Shown: positions 11,893 to 23,929 of the stretch, in pieces
Numbering within the stretch: position 1 is the stretch's first letter
Layout of the letters: every line of letters begins with the position of its first letter
Source of the DNA: Torreya grandis
Lineage: Eukaryota; Streptophyta; Pinopsida; Cupressales; Taxaceae
Direction: 5' to 3'
Length of the DNA: 64,000 nt
Assembly: GCA_037957365.1 (NCBI GenBank)
Contig: JARHVA010000157.1
Location: 5,788,501-5,852,500 of the forward strand
Notes under the pieces: model-generated
The model's input: the letters and a program-made list of their open reading frames with translations, nothing else
What the model was told of the DNA's origin: nothing
Database searches by the model: none
Made by a program: the position numbers and the translations under genes

Positions 11893-13066
11893 TTTGATAG
11901 GGTAAAGATTATAGGTTTTGAAGATCCTAAAACTTAATATAAAGGAGAGAAAGATGAATCATTAACACAAAAAATACGCCTCTACCAATAATAATGGGGC
12001 AACCATAACAATAACAAGTCAAATACAATTAAAAAAATAAAACAAATAGTAGTTTTGCTCAACTACCTTCTGTGTATTTTCAACGATCTTTTGCTTCTTT
12101 CTACCTTCAACAACTATCTTTTGTGATTTTGTTTTGAATCCCTCTGAGGTAGAAACTTTTGTGTAGATTCCTCTTAAGCGGAGGGTCAAATAGGATGGTT
12201 GTAAAACTACTTTAGTACCTTTTTTTCTTTTTTGAACCTTTGTCCAACCTTCCTTATCTTCTACAACAACACAGGGCTGGGATTTGTCTTTCGTTACTAG
12301 GTCCTCAAATATGTCTACCCTAGATAATCCCCTACCTAGGTTTTTATTAGAGGAAGAGACTGATGCGGACGGGACTACCATGTTCATAATTTTTTCTTAG
12401 AGAGATTAGGTGTCTCAATAAAATATCTTTAGATTGGGGAATTTTAAGGTCCTCATTTGGAATAGAGGGTTCAAGATATTCCAAAGGTGATATAGAATCA
12501 TTATCATAACCATTTGAATCTTCTTCAACATCCACCTATAGAAGGTCAAGGTTGCAGTATTTCCACCAAGAGGATTCCTTTTTTTATGAGAGAAATGTAG
12601 TTTCTGGTTAAGCGGCTTGTATTATAAAAGCTACAATAATGAAATAGTACACCTTCATAATCTAGGGGTTGGGACCAAGAGTAGTCCCCAACTTATAAAG
12701 TGATATTTTCAGGTAAATTCTTAGAGGTGTCAATATTCACCAAAATTTAGATAAAAATAGTGTGATAAAAATGATCGGTATGTAGATGCATTTGCAAGTA
12801 ATCACCCAATGAATTGCCAATAGAATTTAGACTGGATTCAATCTAAAACTATAGAGGAAGATGCAGTAGATGAACCCAAATGGGTTTAACATTGAGTGGT
12901 TCTATAAGGGGGTTGAAGGCAGGGGACCGTGGTTTGATAACCAGGTAGTGGTGATCCAAGCACAAAAAATTATTTTTAATCTCTTTCTTGTCTTCAATAT
13001 TCCGAAAGAAAATAATAAATAAACTTTTTGTACAAGGGTAAATATCAAGAGTACCTGTTAGGAGGG
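11893..13066 (-). pseudogene. LINE ORF1-like (DUF4283-type) cassette, broken
   Basis: Minus-strand decayed frame from about 13,000 to 12,020. It contains the pattern typical of plant LINE DUF4283 proteins: KPRSPAFNPLIEPLNVKPIW near 12,900, then a segment around VGDYSWSQPLDYEGVLFHYC near 12,670 where a zinc knuckle would normally follow but is degenerate. A basic C-terminal part lies at 12,020-12,390. The 3' end (CTATCAAATAAAAAAC) resembles that of the 9-10.7 kb cassette. No endonuclease or reverse transcriptase follows. Stops and frameshifts interrupt it. Confidence 0.55.
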
Positions 13067-13265
13067 GTTGTATTTATATATTTTTTTATTTTTTAAACCG
13101 TCATGTTTGTTGTATATTTTTTATTTAATCATGTCTGCTTTGAAACAATTAAATTATTTTATTTTTTATTTTATAATGTCGGCTTTCAAAAAATTAAATG
13201 CTAACATTCTCATGTTATTACACCAATGACCACTGAATGCCATTATAAGAACACCTATCGATGTA
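13067..13265. repeat. Spacer block, copy 1 of 3
   Basis: Shares with 13,686-13,952 and 16,079-16,372 a T-rich lead, an AAACC(A/G)TCATgTTTGTTG phrase, a TTTATTTTATAAT phrase, and an end reading GATGCCATTATAGGAACACC or a variant. Confidence 0.75.
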
Positions 13266-13398
13266 ATTATCTATTTATTTATTTATTAATTATGATGTAA
13301 TATTTTTATGATAATTTATTTTTACAATTTCATTGTTATGATTATTAATAAATATGACATGATAAATATAATGTAGTAAATTTATATATTACCTATAA

Positions 13399-13431
<33 letters not shown>

Positions 13432-13685
13432 TTATTTATTTATTTATTTATTATGATGTAATATTTTTTATGATAATTTATTTTTACAATTTTATTGTTA
13501 TGATTATTAATAAATATGATGTGATAATAAATATGATGTGGTAATATGATTATTTATTTATTAATTATGATGTTGTAATATAATGAATTTAGTCAAGTGG
13601 AAATCAATTTCCTATTAAAAGTAATGAGAGAAGAAGTAATCTTAAAAAATTAATCGTAAATATATATATATATATATATATATAT

Positions 13686-13952
13686 CCACAATATGGAATG
13701 ATAGTTCAATTAATCCCAATTTTTTACTCTTCTTTAATTTTTATCTCTCTCACTTTACATTTTTGTATTTTAAACCATCATGTTGTTTTATTTTTTATTT
13801 ATGTTAGTGTCCAAACAAATAAATTATTTTATTTTTTATTTTATAATATCAAATTTCAAATAATTAAATGCTTAAATTCTCATGCCATTACACCTCCTAG
13901 CCACGCCTCCCCCTCCCCCCTTGATGCCATTGTAGGAACACCTATCATGTAG
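13686..13952. repeat. Spacer block, copy 2 of 3
   Basis: Begins CAATATGGAATGATAGTTCA and ends GATGCCATTGTAGGAACACC. It is flanked on both sides by array units. Confidence 0.75.
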
Positions 13953-14004
13953 TTATTATCTATGATAATATTTTTTATGATAATTTATTTTTAAAATTTT
14001 ATTA

Positions 14005-15255
14005 TTTTTTATTAGTTCAAGAGGAAAAAAGTTCTTGAACCCTATACAAAGCATCTCCCAGGGCAAAAGGCCATAAACGAGCCAAAAATAGTGCATTAAC
14101 AGCACAAGAACAACAAATGGATAGTGAAATCCAAACAAGGCTGGAAAGAACAACTGACTAAATAATAATAAAACTTGATCTAACAAGTTGAACACCTTTT
14201 GGTTAAGTGTGGGTCTAAGAAATGAGCTTAAAAAGACCATGCTCCCTCCTTTAGATAATAGTACAATAAATATCATTTATCTCCATTCATAGAATTAAGA
14301 GATGGAGGTGAAAAACTCACCAAATCCTCACAAAGGGGTAGAGTTTGGGGAGAAGACACAACAACATCAGACCCAGTAATACACTATGCACCTACAGCAG
14401 TAGTTCAAGTTTTAGCAGCAATAATAGGTGAGATCCTTATGGTAGTCTTAACAACAACAACAATAGGGGAGGTCTATGTAACAGTTCTAAGGGTAGAACC
14501 ATGCAAATTTGATGGCATTGTAGCAGTCCCAATAATAGTAGAAACATAGGGGGTTCATATAGCAGTCTCAAAAGTAGTAAAAATAGTAGGGGAGGTCCTT
14601 GTAGCAGTCCTAGTAACAAAAGATTCAAGTAGTGGAGGAAGGGAATCCTTCCCATCATTCCTAGTAGCCACTGTCACCACCCACATAGGAATAGTCCCAA
14701 TAGGGAGCACTACCTCCTCAAAGGACTCATTCTCCTAAGATGAAAAATCCTTCTAAGAAGTATTGATAGTCAAATGTTCTAGGAGAGCATCTTTCCACCA
14801 AGTTATAGCTCCCTTGCGATGTGAGAAAGGATAAACAGATGCTAAATGATTGGTAGTAAAACATCTTCTGCATCTAAATGGGATACCCTCATAATCTAAT
14901 AGTTAGTTCCAGGGCCTTTCCTCTACCAACAAAACCACATCTCTATGAAAAGGTTTGGATATGTTAGTTTCCATTAAGATGTGAGCTACCGTGGAATGTC
15001 CCATGAAAGAGGTAGTAAAATCAACCTTAAGGAAGCAGTTGATAGCATTGTCGATGCCCACGTAGCAAGAATCTTCCTAAAACTAGAGAGGTATATTTGG
15101 GAGACAAACCCAAATAGGTTTGAGTTTAAGTAGCTCAGTGAGGGGATTAAAAGATAGAGTCTAGGGATTGATGGAAAGGGAATGCTCTCTCCACAACCAA
15201 ACCCTACCATCGAACACAAAGACTCGTTGCTCTGAAGAAGCAAAAGTCATAATAA
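14005..15255 (-). pseudogene. LINE ORF1-like (DUF4283 plus zinc-knuckle-like) cassette, broken
   Basis: Minus-strand frame with few stops from about 15,255. It reads RRFFIMTFASSEQRVFVFDG near the start, then LKLKPIWVCLPNIPL, then RPWN and DYEGIPFRCRRCFTTNHLAS near 14,880. The last keeps C-x2-C-x4-H of a zinc knuckle but lacks a clear final Cys. A Thr/Ser/Pro-rich linker follows (14,430-14,740) and a short tail ends at 14,005 in AATAAAAAA. This is the standard layout of a plant LINE ORF1 nucleic-acid-binding protein. No ORF2 follows, so it is an ORF1-only unit. It sits inside the AT-rich array. Confidence 0.65.
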
Positions 15256-16078
15256 AGAATCTTCTTGCACAAGAAAAATTATTGTTATTGTTAATTACTT
15301 ATAAATTAATTATTTTTTAAAATATCATTGTTATGATTATTTATAAATATGATGTGATAAAATCTATATATTCTCTATAAATTAATTATGATTATCTATA
15401 TATTATTTATTTATTTATTATCACGTGATGATCATTTTTATAATGTGGTAATTTTTTTTATAATAATTTATCTTTACAATTCATTATTATGATATGATTA
15501 TTTATAAATATGATGTGTTAAAATCTATATATTATCTATAAATAAATTAGTAATGATTATCTAATTATTTATAAATATAATACATAAAATTTATATATTA
15601 TCCATAAATTAATTATGACTGTTTATAATTATGATGTGATAAAATCTATATATTATCTATAAATTAATTATGATTATCTAACTATTTATAAATGTAATGC
15701 AGTAAAATTTATATATTACCAATAAATTAATTATGATTATCTATTTATTTATTAGGATATAATATTTTTTATGATAATTTATTTTTATAATTTCATTGTT
15801 ATGATTATTAATAAATATGATGTGAAATTATGATTAGTTGTGTATTATCTATTTAGTTATTATGATGTAATATTTTGTATGATAATTTATTGTTACAATT
15901 TCATTGTTATGATTATTAATAAATATGATGTGATAATAAATATAATGTGGTAATATGATTATTTAATTATTAAAAAATAATTTCGCATTAAAAATAATTA
16001 GGAAAGTTGTACAGGGAAAACAATGAGAAAAGAAGTAATCTTTAAAAATTAAATGTAAGAAAATTATATTTTATTTGT

Positions 16079-16372
16079 ACAATATGAAATGGCAGTTCAA
16101 TTTATCCTATTTTTTTACTCTTCTTTAATTTTTATTTCTCTCTCTTTACTTTACATTTTTGTTTGAATTTATTTGTATTTATATATTTTTTATTTTTTTA
16201 AACCATCATATTTGTTGTTTTATTTTTTAATTTAATCATATCAACTTTCAAACAATTTAATTGTTTTATTTTTTATTTTATAATTTTAGCTTTCAAACAA
16301 TTAAATGTTAACATCTCCATGCTATTACAGCTCTCAACCACCCCCAGATGCCATTATAGGAACACATATCAA
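16079..16372. repeat. Spacer block, copy 3 of 3
   Basis: Begins CAATATGAAATGGCAGTTCA and ends GATGCCATTATAGGAACACA. It is the longest of the three copies. Confidence 0.75.
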
Positions 16373-16398
16373 AGTAAATATATTATAATTAATAATAT

Positions 16399-16442
<44 letters not shown>

Positions 16443-17955
16443 TATAATATTATATATTTAATAAATAATAAAATATTATACTACATATTATATATTTATA
16501 TTAAATATTAGTATTATTATTATTGTATATTATATAATATATAATAATAATAATATAAATAAATTACTAATATATATCAATATATTAATAATATTTGCAT
16601 TATATAAATTAATAGTAATATAAATATAGTAATTATATTAAATATTTATAATATAATAATAATATATTATTATGTGTATATATAATGTAAATATTAATAG
16701 AATTATATATAAATAATATATTATATATAATAAATTATTAATATTATAAATTATATATATATATATTATTATAATACATTAGTTTTATAATATATATTAT
16801 ACTATTATATTATATATAGTATTAATTTAATAATATACAGTATTATTTATAATGTTTATATTATATTAATGAATTGATTATACAATATCTTACAATAGTA
16901 TCAAATAATTATATATGATATATAAATATATATTTTTAATATTTTTTATTATAATATATTTAATGGTATAAATGTATTTAAACACGCTTAGTCTTGTATA
17001 GATATAGGTTGTTATCCATACCTATCGAGCAACATTATATGAGACTCGAGAGCTTTACCTAGGCTAGGATTTTTTTTTAAATCAAATGTAATAATGATTG
17101 AGGGAGGAAGGGCAGGGGCAGTTGATAGTTGGAATAAATATGGACAAATTTAAGGAGGTTGATAACATGTAGCATATGTATGAACAAGAGGTAGTTGATG
17201 AATCTTGAGATTTATGGCTCCCATAGTCCAAAATTATTTACATTGGATAAAATGAGAAATATTTATTTGTATCAATTTTTTCCATCACACTATGTGATCT
17301 AGTACCAAAGATATGCAAATAAATATTTATCATAGTTTTTTTGAGAAATCTCTTTTTCAAATAATTATACATTGTTCATTTATTTGGGTTTGAAATGTTC
17401 TTCTAATTGAGTCTTGAACAAATTGAAATAATGGAAAGCTAAAGCTTAAGAGCTTTAAATTTTAGTTTATGGAGATATTAAAGGGTTCCATAATTATTAT
17501 TAAGAGATGTTGGGAAAAGTTATGATAAAAAAATATTTTCATTAAAATGTTGAATCCTATTCTAGATTTTTAAAATGCAAATATTTATGGCAGTGTTTTT
17601 TAGAAATTTATGTTTGTTCATTAGTTTCTCTATCAAATCGTTCCTTATTTAATTTTCATCTATGAATCATTCACAAATTTGAATCAACTGAGGTTTAAGT
17701 TTTAACATAATGTAACCATGGATGAGAAATTTAATGTAACTTGATATTTACATGTTATGTTTTGAATAGAAGATAATTTGCTAGTGAACAATGTAAGATT
17801 GTGCACAAAGTATAATAATATAATATATGTGAACCCAAATGCTTAAAAATAAGTTAAAAAAACTAGTAACAATTGTTAGTTGGAAATGTAATTTTACCAT
17901 TTGTAACAATTACAGGCCTAAAGGAAATAAGGTTTAACAAGATTTTACATTATGG
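16373..17955. other. TA-rich, then unassigned DNA
   Basis: 16,373-16,980 is almost pure A/T with irregular TA runs (longest about 16,399-16,434). 16,980-17,955 is ordinary AT-rich sequence without motifs I recognise. Confidence 0.6.
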
Positions 17956-17959
17956 ATTA

Positions 17960-18620
17960 ATTTCACCACATCATTTACATATTGGCATCTTTGTCTTCCC
18001 TCACCATACAATATCTTAGTCTTGAACAAATTCCCCATTTATGTATCTTTAGACCTCACATGTTTTCTCTATTCTTCAACCATAACCATCTTCATAGCTT
18101 TTCAAACATCCCTTCTAGTTATATATCTATCATTTCCTTTGATCACTTCAACACCCACTTGTAATTCATCCATAATAAGTTGCACAGTCAATCCCTGATC
18201 CAACTACATGGGAAAAGCAATTAGAGGTAATCCATCACCCATTCTATAAATCAATGAGTTTCACCCATAATGAGTTACAAAGACCCCTGTAGAGGGGTGT
18301 GACAAAGTCTCCTGCTAAGGAACCCACATGCTCAATGTCATTCATCTTTCCACCCCTATATATTCAAACCCCTTCAACAATGAAGTTGACACCCTCTTTT
18401 GAGCATCATATGTGTCTTTATGCATATAGATTGGAAAATGTAGTATCCACAAAAAAGGTTGCAAGATAACCACAATCAAATAAGATTTCATGGTGTCTTC
18501 TTCCACCTTTAACAATAGAAAATGAACAATCAAATATGTTGACACCTTGTAAGTTGTAAACCCCTCTACAATGAGTATAAGTCATGTAAATCCACTAGCT
18601 ATCTTAAATCTCAGTGTGGT
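17960..18620 (-). pseudogene. UDP-glycosyltransferase pseudogene, C-terminal half
   Basis: On the minus strand the translation keeps most of the plant PSPG box that binds the UDP-sugar. LSHPSTGVFVTHYG then NSLIYRMGDGLPLIAFPM and LDQGLTVQLIMDE lie at about 18,320-18,180, including the final D-Q pair. Upstream is FLWILHFPIYMHKDTYDAQK (about 18,450) followed by a SLLKGFEYIGVER segment, the usual run-in to the box. Downstream is KAMKMVMVEE and a C-terminal helix-like tail. The box has two in-frame TAG stops at Trp or Gln positions, and Tyr replaces the Cys before the Gly-Trp-Asn stretch. The N-terminal acceptor domain is missing or unreadable. The sequence resembles the UGT91-like group, but I hold that lightly. 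Confidence 0.7.
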
Positions 18621-20815
18621 GTAGGCCCTCCCGTGTATAATATCATCTAAAATACCCTATCATTGCCCCTCACCATCAACACTTAATTCACCCTAAAATA
18701 TTTCACCACTGCCATGTGATATATGGCTTCTCCCTTCCTCACTACTTCATTGTCACTCAAGCTCACCATGAAACAAAATGTGTCCTTCCCACACAATACA
18801 TTTATACATCATATGAAGAAACACACAACCTCATTTTACATTATCATCTCCACTAGAAATATAAAAATATATTTACTTAAACCTTTGTACACAAAAATTG
18901 AGATGGGATCAGCAATTATACTGATTAACACTCCATCACTTTACAAAACCCTGCTTTATAAAAACAAAATATTACATAAGTGTGAATGAAAATATACAAA
19001 TATATATTAAATTGAACACCCAATTAATTTATGGCCATTTCATTATTGTTTTTCACTGGTTACAAAAAAAATTGATTGTCATTTTTATAGGTTTAGGTAG
19101 TGTTTATAGTCCAACTATAGATACAACCTTTTAAAATAATGTCACCTAGTTTATATAATATCACCTTTTAAAATAATATTAAACTTAAATATATAACAAG
19201 GGTCATGTTGTGGCATAATTACCTATTGTTATTAGGTAATATGTAAATGTTTGAAAATGAGTGATTGAAAAATTCACAAAAATATCATTGAACATAACAA
19301 TAGAAAAGTATGTGAATGCAATAAACATTAAATTTGATTGTATATTCCATTGTGTCTACCTTGGGATGTATTTGATTGACTTGGTTTATTTGTGTGTATT
19401 TGATGATAGTTATATATTTAGTATTGTCTTTTAAATACTAATATAATTCATAATATAATAAGAAAGTGTGTGTGTGTGTGTGTGTGTAGTTTTTGATGAT
19501 TTGATTAAATTTTTATTGTATATCTAAAATGGTCTCCTAAAAAAATTGATTACATTTTATGTCTAAAAAATGTAAATATGACCATATAACCTCAAATTTA
19601 AACCTTTTTTTTTGTAGGTCATGCTTTAATCTCTACCTCTAATTTTTTTTAAACATTATGAATAAGCTTCCAATTTTTAAAGGCCATTTAACCATGCACC
19701 AAGTAAAATACACTTATTCCTAAAATATAAAAGTGATGTGATTTGCACCTTATTAGACCCTGCTCTAGTTTATTCTTTCACACAACGTTTAAATTAGCAT
19801 AAGATCCTTATAAATAATGAAAACCAACCATTTCAATTTTCTTTGGTCATTCACTGACGTTTGAAAAATATTTAATATTAAAATGTGTGATGGATGGATT
19901 GGAATAAGATCTTTATTTGACTATTATTTTAAAATGTTTAAATTAAAAGAACCTGAATGTGTGCCAATTATTGACCACAAATAATGAAAACAAATTAGAG
20001 TAAACATATTGAACATGTGTTAGTTGTTAATCACATATAATGAAAAAAATAGCTTTCTCTCTCCATTTGGCACTCATTTTTTGACTGTGTATCCTGATTG
20101 TCTGAATTTAATAAAATTTAAATAACAAGTGTCAAAATTATGAATACACTAGCTATGTGTGTCAAAGGTCTAAATAAACTCAAATTATGATGGTGCACGA
20201 AAGTAGTATGCCTATTGTTTTTCATTCAAAACTTAACCAATATTTATTCTACATTTTGATCTAAGTATAGCAATAGGAAAAGTCCTGAGCCATAGAAATC
20301 AGAGTGGCCTTAGCCCCCTTCATTGTTACTTTCAATAAGAAAGTAAAAAAGTGACAAATGAGCTTCAATAGGATCTATGATCTTTAGACGTCACTAGGAT
20401 CCTTAATATTTAGACCTCACTAGATAATCATGAGGTAATTATGGGAGAAAAAGAATCCTGCAAGCAGGAGAAACAAAAGATAAGGGAAAGAGGATTGAAA
20501 GGAGGTGAAATGAATATAAATGTATTTTACAAATTGGCGTTGAATCATTGATACTTTAAAAGAAGAAACTAGCCTCAATCTTAATTAGGGTTTAATTTTA
20601 CATAGATCACGACAGGGTTTTTGAAATATTTACATTACTCTAAAATAAAAAAATTCTACATGACATTTCATAACTGAAGAGTGAAAAGAGAGAAATCGAT
20701 CAAACCTAGAGTCTTGATAAGAGCATTCTTCTAATTTATCTCTTATTTTAGATGATGTAGCTATAACTTCTCCTCCTACACCCATTCCCTTTCATTGAGC
20801 ATAACTTTTTTTTCC
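18621..20815. other. Unassigned AT-rich DNA with a GT microsatellite
   Basis: No coding signal I can support. A GT run occupies 19,466-19,488. The 18,700-18,990 stretch, next to the glycosyltransferase relic, may hold more of the decayed gene but cannot be read with confidence. Confidence 0.5.
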
Positions 20816-20818
20816 TCA

Positions 20819-20829
20819 CACTAGTAGAA
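20819..20829. repeat. CACTA left terminal inverted repeat
   Basis: CACTAGTAGAA, preceded by TCA and followed within 20 bases by AAATGACTA. Confidence 0.85.
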
Positions 20830-20859
20830 AAATAACAATAAATGACTAAAAAAACTACT

Positions 20860-21400
20860 AAAAATTGCATATAAATGACTAAGTTTGGTCACGTGACCAT
20901 TAGTAGTTTATTTTCGATCATTTATAATGCAACCAAATTTATGACTAAACCATTTTTAATCATTTATTGGTTGTTTTGATTGATCAATTTGGTAGTATAT
21001 TTAGTCATTGATTGTTGTTAACCGGTCATTATTTAGTCATTGTAATCATTAATTATCATCAATTGGTAGTATATTTAGTCATTTTTATTCACTGATTTCT
21101 ATCCATTGATAGTATATTTAGTCATTTATATTAATTAATTTCCATCCATTGGTAGTATATTTAGTCATTTTAATCATTATTTTGTCAACTGGTCATAAAT
21201 TTAGTCATATTTATTCATTGATTTCTATCAATTAGTAGTATATTTAGTCAATTTAATTATTAATTGACATTAATTAGTAGTATATTTAGTCATTTTAATT
21301 GACTTATTTCTATTAATTGGTAGTAAATTTAGTCATTTTAATTTTTAATTGCCACCATTTGGTAATTTATTTAATTGTTTTTGTTCACTGGTTTTTGTCA
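20860..21400. repeat. CACTA left subterminal repeats
   Basis: About eight head-to-tail units spaced roughly 40-60 bases apart, with the core TAGTATATTTAGTCATTT or a one-base variant, between about 20,990 and 21,340. In this superfamily such repeats bind the TNPA-type protein. Confidence 0.8.
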
Positions 21401-21524
21401 ACTAGTAGTATATTGATAATTGTTTATTAATTGCATAATCATTATATTTACTACTAGTTTAGTAGTAAATTTTTATTTATATCATATGAATAATTTATTA
21501 AATATCATAAATTGTATAATGCAA

Positions 21525-21590
21525 AAATAAGCATATTATTAAACTTAAATTAAAAAATAAAAGCAAATAAAAATATAGAAATAAACATAT
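21525..21590. repeat. Direct repeat, left copy, flanking a LINE-derived block
   Basis: The segment beginning AAAATAAGCATATTATTAAA is repeated with few changes at about 23,487-23,545, at the far side of the LINE-derived block. Confidence 0.75.
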
Positions 21591-21599
21591 TTTTTAGAT

Positions 21600-22900
21600 C
21601 ATTATGGGGTTATTATTGGGCCCCTAGCCCACAAATTAAAAAGTTTTACAATGCTTGGCACAAATCCAACCAAAGCCAAGAAATAATAGACACCACCAAA
21701 AGTTGAGACTAAGAAAAACATCGTAGGGCCATGCAGGAACCCCACAGAATAGGAAACAACCACAAACCCAAAAAACTAGACAGATTGAAAGATGAAAAAC
21801 TAACAAGGACACTGAATTAATAGCTTACCTAGTAGCACCCATGATGCCCTCCTCATCCAAATTTGACAGTAGCACCACATCATATTTTCCCCCTACATGT
21901 TCCTCCTTCCTAGCCACAATTGGTTCCCTCACTTGGCATTTGCTCAAAGCCCCCAGACAAAGAAGGCATAAAGGACATCATTGCCTCTGTCAATTTGTGT
22001 TCTACAACCTCCACTAGCACCAAATTATACCAAGATGGTGCTTCTAGAATTCCATGCAATACCCATCTAACCATCTTCCTTACTACTTCCACCCACTTTT
22101 GCTCATATCGATGGCTAAATAATAGCACTAACTTTGGAATGGGAATTCCTCATTTTCAACATCATCGGTAGTGAAAAAAATTTACCAATCTTCATATCAG
22201 GCATCATGACCTTCTTATGGAGATCCTCCACAAAATTTAAGATAATCAAGAATTTATTTTCCAAAGCATGAAAAGCAGAAGTAGGGATGACACCTAGGCC
22301 ATCCCACCTCAAGAACAGTAGGGATAGGAGAGGTATCAAATCATGTAGATGGGTTTTCTTGATTAGGCCAACTCAACATTTTGGATGAACATAGAAAGCT
22401 ACCACCTTTGTCACCACCTCCATCTCAGAGATTAGGAACATGAGCTTAGAGGCAAAGATGACAACCACTTCTAAGTTTACCTTGCACTTGACCCCCTTAA
22501 CCAATAACTCTTACCCCAAAACATTTGTTATAGCAACATGCACTTCCTCTGAGGGAAGCCAAAAAATATGTCAGAGATAGACCCATGATATAAGTCCCTC
22601 AAAGGCCATCTCCCTCACTTCATTGAACCCAAAGATGTACACAGTGGAAAATGCAATATCACTCTAGTTCTCCATTGAAATCTCCCCCAAACATAGCACA
22701 AAATTCACAAAGGCCACCCACATATACATCACTAAACATGGCAGCAAATGAATTAATGAACATAGGGGAAGCCTCTAGGCTCTTGCATGCAAAGGAGAGT
22801 TGACAACCACCTCAATTAAAACATCATCCAAACATAAATGCAAATATTCCTCCCTGATCACTTCACACACATTCCTGACAAGCAATGATTAAATAGAGCG
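21600..22900 (-). pseudogene. LINE ORF1-like relic inside the CACTA element
   Basis: Minus-strand decayed frame. Near 22,640-22,540 it reads FGFNEVREMAFEGLISWVY and FWLPSEEVHVAIT, then KGVKCKVNLEVVVIFASKLM near 22,470 and HALENKFLIILNFVEDLH near 22,260. The overall look (a nucleic-acid-binding ORF1, then a hydrophobic 3' tail ending at 21,600) resembles the ORF1 cassettes at 11.9-15.3 kb, but I am less sure of the family. Several stops are present. The 3' end merges with an A-rich stretch next to the direct repeat at 21,525. Confidence 0.4.
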
Positions 22901-22968
22901 AAAGGGAGTGTGCTCGAGGTGTTAGTAGCCACATGCACCACTAAAGGCTCTGATAAATACAATAATTA

Positions 22969-23004
22969 TTTTGTAATTACTTTGTGTGACAAAGTAATAC
23001 AAAA
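22969..23004. repeat. Small hairpin between two LINE-derived parts
   Basis: TTTTGTAATTACTTTG (22,969-22,984) pairs with CAAAGTAATACAAAA (22,990-23,004) with a one-base bulge. Confidence 0.7.
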
Positions 23005-23039
23005 GGAGAGTTGAGTGTAAATCAACCAATATCAATCAA

Positions 23040-23480
23040 TGAGGTTATATGTAAATCTCCCAAGCTTCCTTGATGTTATCCAAACCATAAACCTCAGGTT
23101 GATCGATGCCATAGTTTGCAAGGAAGTCCATAGCCGTATTCACCTCTCACAAGTAATGTTACCACTTTATAGTAGAGAAAAGTTCCAAATTTTGTCAAGT
23201 TTTCTTCAAGATATTCTCTAAATTCCATGATTTAGCCTCTCTTTTTTCCACAGCCGCAAGGATAACTTGTGAATCACCTTCTACAATCAGATTCAGGATC
23301 CCACATTAGATATCCAATTCAATACCACTTGATATATCTTGAGCTTCCACTTCATTGTTGGACCCATCCTGAATTTTCTTAGATAGGGCTCTGATCATTT
23401 AGTTTAAACCACCCAAGAAGAGGGGGCATCTAATCCTACTTTATGCTTCTGACCTTATTATCGATGATGAATGACCCATT
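23040..23480 (-). pseudogene. LINE RNase H domain fragment
   Basis: The minus-strand translation contains IRALSKKIQDGSNNEVEAQD, then NLIVEGDSQVILAAVEKRE and NTAMDFLANYG. These are typical of the RNase H domain at the end of plant LINE ORF2: an acidic residue in the E-A helix, EGDSQ with its catalytic Asp, and the late D-x-LA segment. The first catalytic Asp region is not clear. It lies upstream of the ORF1-like relic on the same strand, the reverse of LINE order. Confidence 0.6.
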
Positions 23481-23662
23481 AATGGAGTAAAAATAAGCAT
23501 ATTATTAAACTTTAATTAAAACATAAAAGCAAATAAAAATATTACATATACAAACAAGCTAGATCATGTTAGAAGTTAAAAGATCGATTCAACATCATGA
23601 TAAAAAAAAAGGTAATTTGTAATAAAAAAATATAATGCAATTTTGATGAATTGTAAGATGTT

Positions 23663-23777
<115 letters not shown>

Positions 23778-23929
23778 AATCAAAAATGTCAAAGTCTAAG
23801 AGTTTTCAACTCTTGTAAATACACCATGATAAAGATCCCTGAATAACACACTCAAACTACTACATAAAGTAGTGGGTCAAGTTGTCTAACAACGAGTACA
23901 TGACAAACATCAACTATGTCATTTTTTGT

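Larger units (their letters stand above)
8463..16000. repeat. AT-rich tandem array, unit about 140-150 bp, interrupted by insertions
   Basis: Units share the words TTATGATTATTTATAAATAT, GTGGTAAAATCTATATATTA and ATCATGTGGTGATATTTTTT. Spacing of the first word is about 150 bases (8517 to 8667) and 138 (8667 to 8805). The array is seen at 8463-9075, 10690-11890, 13265-13600, 13960-14000 and 15280-16000. TA runs lie at 8887-8910, 10817-10857, 13407-13430 and 13659-13685. Copies are diverged, so this is an old array. Confidence 0.75.

Noticed and set aside
18723..18989. 88-codon plus-strand frame near the glycosyltransferase relic
   Set aside because: Opposite strand to the relic, no motif, and typical length for chance in AT-rich DNA.
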